From: Roseovarius sp. THAF9
GTDB taxonomy: Bacteria; Pseudomonadota; Alphaproteobacteria; Rhodobacterales; Rhodobacteraceae
Length of the DNA: 64,000 nucleotides
NCBI RefSeq assembly: GCF_009363715.1
Contig: NZ_CP045404.1
Span: 650,001 to 714,000 of the forward strand
Direction: 5' to 3'
A program made the position numbers and the translations under genes. This document shows, piece after piece, positions 58,473 through 64,000 of the stretch (position 1 is the first letter of the stretch; each line of letters begins with the position of its first letter). The notes beneath the pieces were generated by a model. The model saw only the letters and a list, made by a program, of their open reading frames with translations. It did no database searches and was not told the DNA's origin.

Positions 58473-59489
58473 ATGATCCACAAGAATTGGGCAGAATTGA
58501 TCAAGCCGACGCAGCTTGAGGTGAAGCCGGGCAACGACCCGCTGCGCCAGGCGACCGTCGTGGCCGAACCGCTGGAGCGTGGCTTTGGCCTGACGATGGG
58601 CAACGCGCTGCGCCGCGTGCTGCTGTCGAGCCTTCAGGGTGCGGCGATCACCAGCGTGCAGATCGACAACGTGCTGCATGAGTTTTCCAGCATCGCCGGT
58701 GTTCGTGAAGACGTGACAGATGTGGTGCTGAACCTCAAGGGTGTCGCGATCCGCATGGAAGTCGAAGGGCCCAAGCGCCTGTCGATCTCGGCCAAGGGGC
58801 CGGGCGTAGTGACCGCCGGCGACATCGCCGACAGCGCGGGCATCGAGATCCTGAACAAGGAACACGTGATCTGCCACCTCGACGAAGGCGCGGACCTGTT
58901 CATGGAGCTGACCGTGAACCAGGGCAAGGGTTATGTCGCCGCCGACAAGAACAAGCCGGAAGACGCGCCGATCGGCCTGATCGCCATCGACGCGATCTAT
59001 TCGCCGGTGGTGAAGGTCAGCTATGACGTGCAGCCCACGCGCGAAGGCCAGGTTCTGGACTATGACAAGCTGACGATGAAGCTGACGACCGATGGCTCGC
59101 TGACGCCGGAAGACGCCGTGGCCTTTGCCGCGCGTATCCTGCAGGACCAGCTGTCGATCTTCGTAAACTTCGAAGAGCCGGAGTCGGCGCAGCGTCAGGA
59201 CGACGACGACGGGCTGGAATTCAACCCGCTGCTGCTGAAGAAAGTGGACGAGCTGGAGTTGTCGGTGCGGTCGGCGAACTGCCTGAAGAACGACAACATC
59301 GTCTATATCGGCGATCTGATCCAGAAGACCGAAGCCGAGATGCTGCGCACGCCGAACTTTGGCCGCAAGTCCTTGAACGAAATCAAGGAAGTGCTGTCGG
59401 GCATGGGTCTGCACCTTGGCATGGATGTCGAGGACTGGCCGCCGGATAACATCGAAGATCTGGCGAAGAAGTTCGAGGATCAGTTCTGA
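58473..59489 (+). CDS. rpoA: RNA polymerase alpha subunit
   Basis: This is the 338-residue alpha subunit. The N-terminal dimer/assembly domain has [27 protein letters not shown] and [13 protein letters not shown]. The C-terminal domain has [48 protein letters not shown], with the DNA-binding RSANCL segment. GGAGGGACC precedes the ATG. It completes the core polymerase subunits in this window together with rpoB and rpoC. Confidence 0.99.
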   Translation: MIHKNWAELIKPTQLEVKPGNDPLRQATVVAEPLERGFGLTMGNALRRVLLSSLQGAAITSVQIDNVLHEFSSIAGVREDVTDVVLNLKGVAIRMEVEGPKRLSISAKGPGVVTAGDIADSAGIEILNKEHVICHLDEGADLFMELTVNQGKGYVAADKNKPEDAPIGLIAIDAIYSPVVKVSYDVQPTREGQVLDYDKLTMKLTTDGSLTPEDAVAFAARILQDQLSIFVNFEEPESAQRQDDDDGLEFNPLLLKKVDELELSVRSANCLKNDNIVYIGDLIQKTEAEMLRTPNFGRKSLNEIKEVLSGMGLHLGMDVEDWPPDNIEDLAKKFEDQF

Positions 59490-59494
59490 GACAA

Positions 59495-59542
59495 GGTGGG
59501 ATGAAATCCCACCCTACGTAGGGTGGGTTTCAAACCCACCCT
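59495..59542. repeat. Double GGTGGGT-type palindrome between rpoA and rplQ
   Basis: GGTGGGAT/ATCCCACC (59495-59513) is followed by CCTACGTAGGG and then GGTGGGTTT/AAACCCACC (59522-59540). Two copies face each other around the palindromic centre CCCTACGTAGGG, so alternative long stems are possible. It starts 6 bases after the rpoA stop. Confidence 0.8.
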
Positions 59543-59634
59543 CGGGCGCAACGCCCCAAGGAGAGCCGGTGACACGCATCGCCGGTCGGACAAAGCAAAA
59601 CAGCCCGTAGAGGGCACCAAATGGAGTAAGAAAC

Positions 59635-60057
59635 ATGCGTCACGCACGAGGCTACCGCCGCCTGAACCGCACCCACGAGCACCGCAAGGCGCTGTGGGCG
59701 AACATGGCCGGCTCGCTGATTGAACACGAACAGATCAAGACCACTCTGCCGAAAGCCAAGGAGCTGAAGCGGGTCATCGACAAGCTGGTCACGCTGGGCA
59801 AGCGCGGGGACGTTCACGCCCGCCGCCAAGCCGCCGCGCAACTGAAGCAGGACATGCATGTCGCCAAGCTGTTCGACGTGCTGGGCCCGCGTTACAAGGA
59901 GCGCCAGGGCGGGTACGTCCGCGTGCTGAAGGCCGGTTTCCGCTATGGTGACATGGCGCCCATGGCGATCATCGAATTCGTCGAGCGCGACCGCGACGCC
60001 AAGGGTGCCGCCGACAAGGCCCGCGTTGCCGCAGAGGACATGGACGGCGAGGCGTAA
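59635..60057 (+). CDS. rplQ: 50S ribosomal protein L17
   Basis: This is 140-residue L17. [59 protein letters not shown] is the conserved core, and [18 protein letters not shown] follows. It is the last gene of the alpha unit, separated from rpoA by 145 bases with the double palindrome. Confidence 0.99.
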   Translation: MRHARGYRRLNRTHEHRKALWANMAGSLIEHEQIKTTLPKAKELKRVIDKLVTLGKRGDVHARRQAAAQLKQDMHVAKLFDVLGPRYKERQGGYVRVLKAGFRYGDMAPMAIIEFVERDRDAKGAADKARVAAEDMDGEA

Positions 60058-60086
60058 GCCCCTGTTTCTGCCGACTGGAAACAGAA

Positions 60087-60116
60087 ACGCCGCCGGGGAC
60101 AACCGGCGGCGTTTTT
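60087..60116 (+). terminator. Rho-independent terminator after rplQ
   Basis: ACGCCGCCGG (60087-60096) pairs with CCGGCGGCGT (60103-60112), followed by TTTT. It closes the whole ribosomal supercluster. Confidence 0.9.
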
Positions 60117-60138
60117 CGTTGTCGTCGATGTTGCGCGA

Positions 60139-60594
60139 TCAGGCGCTTTCAAGCTCTTTCTTGACCAGCTTCTCGATCTCGTCGACGGGATGACCCGCGA
60201 GGTTCTTGGGGATCTCGCTGACCACTTTCGACGTGACCTCCTTGTGCATGTCGTCGCGTAGATGGCCCAGCACCTTTGGCGCGGCGACGAGAATCAGGCG
60301 GTCATATTCGCCTTTGTGCGCGGCGTCGTAGAGGATATCCGACAGGTCGGCGGCGAAGCGCTCCTTTTGCAGTTCGTGCCAGTCAGTGTCATCCATCGCC
60401 GACATCTGCTGAACCCCGGTGTCCTGCATCCGGCCGGGGCGGTTGGCCGATTGCTCGATATCCGAGGGGTTTTCCTGCTCCTCGGTGTCCATGACCTCGA
60501 GGTTGGGGTCTTGGTGGTCGGTGAGGTTGCGCAGGAAAAGCGCCTTTTCGCTGTCGGTCACCACGACCCATGTGCCTTGCTTGAGTTCAGTCAT
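60139..60594 (-). CDS. Host-attachment-family protein
   Basis: This is a 151-residue protein of the family annotated as host attachment protein, first named in plant-associated bacteria; the fold is related to archaeal release-factor middle domains. KQGTWVVVTDSEKALFLRN, ERFAADLSDILYDAAHKGEYDRLILVAAPKVLGHLRDDMHKEV and EIPKNLAGHPVDEIEKLV are family features. No signal peptide is present, so it is cytoplasmic despite the name. It overlaps the small gene upstream by 8 bases. It faces rplQ tail to tail across the terminator. Confidence 0.78.
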   Translation of the reverse strand: MTELKQGTWVVVTDSEKALFLRNLTDHQDPNLEVMDTEEQENPSDIEQSANRPGRMQDTGVQQMSAMDDTDWHELQKERFAADLSDILYDAAHKGEYDRLILVAAPKVLGHLRDDMHKEVTSKVVSEIPKNLAGHPVDEIEKLVKKELESA

Positions 60595-60832
60595 CGCGTT
60601 TCTCCTTGCCGGTGCCGTGATGGCCGCCGAGATTGCCTTCGCCCTTTTCGTCTTCCTTGGTGACGCGGGTCGCGCCGGCGTCGTCATTCGTTGCGCGTTT
60701 GAGCGAGTCGCGCGTGCCGACCTTGCGTTCGAGATTGCCGTCGGCGCGGCCTTGCTGGTCGGGGGTGGGGACGTCTTCGACGAACTCTTCGGTTTCGCTT
60801 TTGCCGTCCTTCGATCTGTATCGTTCAGCCAT
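60587..60832 (-). CDS. Small charged protein of unknown function
   Basis: This is an 81-residue, strongly hydrophilic protein (AERYRSKDGKSETEEFVEDVPTPDQQGRADGNLERKVGTRDSLKRATNDDAGATRVTKEDEKGEGN), probably disordered. The start has an excellent AGGAGG site, and it is coupled to the host-attachment gene, so it is real. Composition recalls stress-induced hydrophilins, but no family was recognised. Confidence 0.7.
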   Translation of the reverse strand: MAERYRSKDGKSETEEFVEDVPTPDQQGRADGNLERKVGTRDSLKRATNDDAGATRVTKEDEKGEGNLGGHHGTGKEKRDD

Positions 60833-60907
60833 GGTGGTACCTCCTGTCTGGAAAACGCCGCGTGGGGCGGCGGGTTCCATCGGGCGATGCGGTTGTCGGG
60901 GGCGGGA

Positions 60908-60956
60908 GCGAGGGGCCAGCCCCTCGCGCTCCCCGGAGTATTTCGGGAACGATGAA
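60908..60956. repeat. Palindrome plus GAGTATTT..GATGAA repeat, copy 2
   Basis: GCGAGGGGC (60908-60916) and GCCCCTCGC (60919-60927) form a perfect stem around CA. The 21-base GAGTATTTCGGGAACGATGAA-type block (60936-60956) matches 29118-29138 at 18 of 21 positions. It lies between divergent genes. Confidence 0.6.
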
Positions 60957-61009
60957 GGGCGGGGCTTGGATGCTTGCATCAAGGGCGCTGGGGGCGCATA
61001 TCACGGGGT

Positions 61010-62395
61010 ATGGTGAAATGGATATATGCCCTAGTCCTGTCCGTAACGCTGGCGGTGCCGGCGGAGGCGGAGATGCGCGTGCCCAAGAGCCAGGGCGAGA
61101 TCAGCATGGGCTTTGTGCCCGTGGTGAAGGAGGCAGCCCCCGCGGTGGTGAACATCTATGCCAGGCGGGTGGTGAACACGCGGTCGAGCCCGTTCCGGGG
61201 AGATCCGTTCTTCGAGGACTTCTTTCGCGATTTCGGCGGGCCAAGGCAGCGGGTGGAGAACTCGCTGGGATCGGGCGTGATCCTGAGCGCGGACGGGATC
61301 GTGGTGTCGAATTACCACGTGGTGGGGATGGCGACGGACATTCGCGTGGTGCTGAACGACCGGCGGGAATTCGAGGCGCGGGTGCTTTTGTCGGACGAGG
61401 AGAGCGACCTTGCGGTTCTGAAGCTGGAGGGCGCGGCAGACATGCCGGCGCTGGAGTTGCGCGACAGTGACACGGTCGAGGTGGGAGAGCTGGTGCTGGC
61501 GATCGGCAACCCGTTTGGCGTTGGACAGACGGTGACCAGCGGGATCGTGTCGGGGCTGGCGCGGTCGGGGGCGGCCACGGGCAATGCACGGGGGTATTTC
61601 ATCCAGACGGACGCGCCGATCAACCCCGGCAATTCGGGCGGGGCGCTGGTTGATATTCGTGGCCGGCTGGTGGGGATCAATACGCGGATCCTGAGCCGAT
61701 CGGGTGGGTCGAACGGGATCGGGTTTGCCATTCCTGCCGCTCTGGTGGCGCAATTCGTGGCGCAGGCAGAGGCGGGAAACACCGTGTTCGAGCGGCCCTG
61801 GGCCGGGATCAGCGGCCAGCCGGTGACGGCGGACATGGCCGAGGGGATGGGCCTGAATGTGCCGGGCGGGATCATCATTTCGCAGCTTCATCCCGCGAGC
61901 CCGTTTGCCGAGGCCGGATTCGAGGCGGGCGACGTGATCACCGCAGTGGACGGGCAGGCGGTGAATGCCGCGCCGGAGATGATTTACCGGATGTCGGTGG
62001 CCGGAATCGGCGGCGAGACGCGGGTGACGCGGGTGCGGGACGGCGTGGCAGAGGATGTGGTCCTGAGGCTGGGGGCCGCGCCGGAGGAGCCGCCGCGGGA
62101 GGTGACCGAGACCGGGGCGCGGAGCGTGATCCCGGGGATGGTGCTGGGCAATATCAACCCTGCCGTCATTGCAGAACTGGGCCTGCCGCTGATGGCGGAC
62201 GGTGTCGTGGTATTGGAGCCGGGGCGTGCCGGATTGCGGGCCGGGTTGCGGCAGGGGGACATCCTGCGAGGGATCAATGGCGTAGCCGTCGAGGCCCCCG
62301 GCATGGTCGAGCCGCTGCTGGAGGCAAGCGGACGGTGGCTGAGCCTCGACGTGCAGCGGGGCACGCAGCGCAGCACGCTGCGATTCAGGCTGTAG
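61010..62395 (+). CDS. DegP/HtrA-family periplasmic serine protease
   Basis: This is a 461-residue S1C protease with a signal peptide (MVKWIYALVLSVTLAVPAEA). The catalytic triad is His103 (SNYHVV), Asp133 (ESDLAV) and Ser209 (NPGNSGGAL). Two PDZ-like domains follow, at about 250-350 (GGIIISQLHPASPFAEAGFEAGDVITAVDGQ) and 370-455 (ADGVVVLEPGRAGLRAGLRQGDILRGING). The role is degradation or chaperoning of misfolded envelope proteins. ATG 61010 opens the signal peptide. rarA follows after 2 bases. Confidence 0.93.
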   Translation: MVKWIYALVLSVTLAVPAEAEMRVPKSQGEISMGFVPVVKEAAPAVVNIYARRVVNTRSSPFRGDPFFEDFFRDFGGPRQRVENSLGSGVILSADGIVVSNYHVVGMATDIRVVLNDRREFEARVLLSDEESDLAVLKLEGAADMPALELRDSDTVEVGELVLAIGNPFGVGQTVTSGIVSGLARSGAATGNARGYFIQTDAPINPGNSGGALVDIRGRLVGINTRILSRSGGSNGIGFAIPAALVAQFVAQAEAGNTVFERPWAGISGQPVTADMAEGMGLNVPGGIIISQLHPASPFAEAGFEAGDVITAVDGQAVNAAPEMIYRMSVAGIGGETRVTRVRDGVAEDVVLRLGAAPEEPPREVTETGARSVIPGMVLGNINPAVIAELGLPLMADGVVVLEPGRAGLRAGLRQGDILRGINGVAVEAPGMVEPLLEASGRWLSLDVQRGTQRSTLRFRL

Positions 62396-62397
62396 CC

Positions 62398-63729
62398 ATG
62401 GGAGATCTGTTCGATACCGGCGCGAGTGCAAGCGACGACAAGGCGCATGACAGCGCGCCGCGCCCGTTGGCCGACCGTTTGCGGCCCAGGGCGCTGGCCG
62501 AGGTGATCGGGCAGGAGAAGGTGATCGGGCCGGATGGGCCGCTGGGTGTGATGCTGGCCTCGGGCAGCCTGACGTCGCTGGTGTTCTGGGGGCCGCCGGG
62601 GGTGGGCAAGACCACCATCGCGCGGCTGCTGGCGGATGAGACGGACCTGCATTTCGTGCAGATCAGCGCGATCTTTTCCGGCGTGCCGGAGCTGCGCAAG
62701 GTGTTCGACGCGGCCAAGCACCGGCGGGCAAACGGGCAGGGGACTCTGCTGTTCGTGGACGAGATACACCGTTTCAACAAGGCGCAGCAGGACGGGTTTC
62801 TGCCGCATATGGAGGACGGGACGATCCTGCTGGTGGGAGCCACCACCGAGAATCCGAGTTTCGAGCTGAACGCGGCCTTGCTGAGCCGGTCGCAGGTTCT
62901 TGTGCTGGAGCGGCTGACCCTGGCGGAGCTGGAGCGGCTGGCGCAACGGGCGGAAAAGGAGCTGGACCGGGCGCTGCCCCTGGACGGCGAAGCGCGCGAG
63001 GCGCTGCTGGAGATGGCGGACGGGGACGGGCGCGCGCTGCTGAACCTGATCGAGCAGGTGGCGGCGTGGAAGACCGATGCGAAGCTGGATACCAATGCCC
63101 TGACGGCGCGGCTGATGAAGCGGGCGGCGCAGTACGACAAGTCGGGCGACGCGCATTACAACCTGATATCCGCGCTGCACAAGTCGGTGCGCGGGTCGGA
63201 CCCGGATGCGGCGCTCTACTGGTTGGCGCGGATGCTGGACGGGGGCGAGGACCCGCGATACCTGGCGCGGCGGATCACGCGGATGGCGGTGGAGGATATT
63301 GGCCTCGCCGATCCGCAGGCGCAGGCGGTGTGCCTGCAATCGTGGGAAACCTACGAGCGGCTGGGCAGCCCGGAAGGTGAGCTGGCACTGGCGCAGGCGG
63401 TGACCTATCTGGCGCTGGCGCCGAAGTCGAACGCGGCCTATGTGGCCTACAAGGCGGCGATGCGGGCCGCGAAGAAGACCGGCAGCGAGCCGCCGCCCAA
63501 GCACATCCTGAACGCGCCTACAGGACTGATGAAGGAGCAGGGATACGGATCGGGCTATGCCTATGACCACGATGCCGAGGATGCGTTTTCTGGGCAGAAT
63601 TACTTTCCCGACACGATGGAGCGGCCCGAGTTGTACAAGCCGGTCGAGCGCGGGTTCGAGCGGGAATTGGGCAAGCGGGTGGCCTATTTCGCCAAGCTTC
63701 GGGCGCGCAAAGACGACGCGGGGGGCTAG
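62398..63729 (+). CDS. rarA: Replication-associated recombination protein RarA (MgsA)
   Basis: This 443-residue AAA+ ATPase acts at stalled replication forks and resembles clamp-loader subunits. Walker A GPPGVGKT is at 65-72, Walker B LLFVDEIHRFNK at about 117-128, and sensor 1 is VGATTENPSFELN. The tetramerisation region has ALYWLARMLDGGEDPRYLARRITRMAVEDIGLADP, and the C-terminal HPVE-like YKPVERGFERELGKRVAYF closes it. ATG 62398 directly follows the protease stop. Confidence 0.95.
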   Translation: MGDLFDTGASASDDKAHDSAPRPLADRLRPRALAEVIGQEKVIGPDGPLGVMLASGSLTSLVFWGPPGVGKTTIARLLADETDLHFVQISAIFSGVPELRKVFDAAKHRRANGQGTLLFVDEIHRFNKAQQDGFLPHMEDGTILLVGATTENPSFELNAALLSRSQVLVLERLTLAELERLAQRAEKELDRALPLDGEAREALLEMADGDGRALLNLIEQVAAWKTDAKLDTNALTARLMKRAAQYDKSGDAHYNLISALHKSVRGSDPDAALYWLARMLDGGEDPRYLARRITRMAVEDIGLADPQAQAVCLQSWETYERLGSPEGELALAQAVTYLALAPKSNAAYVAYKAAMRAAKKTGSEPPPKHILNAPTGLMKEQGYGSGYAYDHDAEDAFSGQNYFPDTMERPELYKPVERGFERELGKRVAYFAKLRARKDDAGG

Positions 63730-64000
63730 ACGATTCCCACGCGGCGATTGTTGCCGGTGCGCGGAAATGTCGTTTTTTGAACAGTCGGTCATTAACCCGC
63801 GTCAGGGCGCGAAAACGCCTTGATTGCAAGCGGTTCAACAGTGCTGGCTAGCGTTTTGAACGTGCGAAAAAATTTCGTGATCCGCCATATGAAGGCTGGA
63901 AGCGACATTTTTTTCGTGTTTTGGTAACATCATGTCGTAAATGAGCCGCCCGTTCAGGGGAAACGACGCAAAGCTGCTTCGAAGGGCCGCGAAAGATGGC
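63730..64000 (+). promoter_or_regulatory. Terminal intergenic stretch with possible GEMM-like RNA at the edge
   Basis: The last 271 bases contain no gene. AT-rich tracts (63765-63778, 63870-63925) suggest promoter sequence for a gene beyond the window. Near the end, GACGCAAAGC (63965-63974) followed by GGGCC and AGATGGC (63994-64000) resembles parts of the GEMM-I (cyclic di-GMP) riboswitch core, but the first helix is not canonical and the rest is cut off. Confidence 0.3.

Overview
This window is a stretch of a high-GC alphaproteobacterial chromosome. The best fit is a marine Rhodobacterales (Roseobacter-group) bacterium. The evidence is the long L3 with an Ala/Glu-rich tail, the DUF3576-leuS-lptE-holA order, the GFA, DUF2125 and RTX-type accessory proteins, and several families of short intergenic palindromes. 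The informational core runs on the plus strand: the end of rpoB, rpoC, then the str, S10, spc and alpha ribosomal-protein genes through rpoA and rplQ, ending with a DegP-type protease and rarA. No rRNA, tRNA, CRISPR array, insertion sequence or phage block was seen.

Layout. 1-5.2 kb: rpoB 3' end and rpoC, closed by a terminator. 5.3-31.2 kb: a mixed metabolic and envelope region. It holds an amidase with an L,D-transpeptidase, a PEBP-like secreted protein, a YggS protein, a DUF3576 lipoprotein and a GT4 glycosyltransferase. Next come leuS-lptE-holA, a GFA/GST divergent pair, a flavoprotein with MscS, HNH and STAS proteins, a multicopper oxidase and a crotonase/SDR pair. It ends with three tandem DUF2125-like paralogs, pmbA, an IMPase-family phosphatase, a DMT permease and a rhamnosyltransferase-like protein. 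31.4-42.3 kb: rpsL-rpsG-fusA, an unexpected lipoprotein gene, tuf, rpsJ-rplC-rplD-rplW, a cold-shock gene, then rplB-rpsS-rplV-rpsC-rplP. 42.4-45.5 kb: accessory insertion (RTX protein, lysozyme-like protein, TIGR02466 protein, GFA protein). 45.6-50.1 kb: rpmC through rpmD. 50.2-54.6 kb: a second accessory insertion (DUF4230, vWA protein, orphan ectoine-synthase-like protein, a Hint-protein remnant, a ribbon-helix-helix protein, a response regulator). 54.6-60.1 kb: rplO-secY-adk and rpsM-rpsK-rpoA-rplQ. 60.1-63.7 kb: two small genes on the minus strand, then the DegP-like protease and rarA.

The ribosomal-protein supercluster, usually near-continuous, is broken into at least five transcription units here. 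Four units are preceded by very similar promoter-like sequences: TTG-type -35, exactly 17 bases, then TATACG or TAGACG. These could keep the scattered units co-regulated. Several junctions also carry strong hairpins (rpoB/rpoC, tuf/rpsJ, rplR/rpsE, rplO/secY, rpsK/rpoA, rpoA/rplQ), some built from a dispersed GGTGGGT..ACCCACCCTACG palindrome found at seven places.

The most interesting items are the shared promoter architecture, the dispersed palindromes inside essential operons, the orphan EctC with intact metal ligands but altered substrate residues, the lipoprotein gene inside the str operon, the tandem DUF2125 triplet, the mini-ORF cascade ahead of the DUF4230 gene, and a possible GEMM-like RNA element cut by the right edge. 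All assignments come from reading the sequence and remembered family features; no database search was run.
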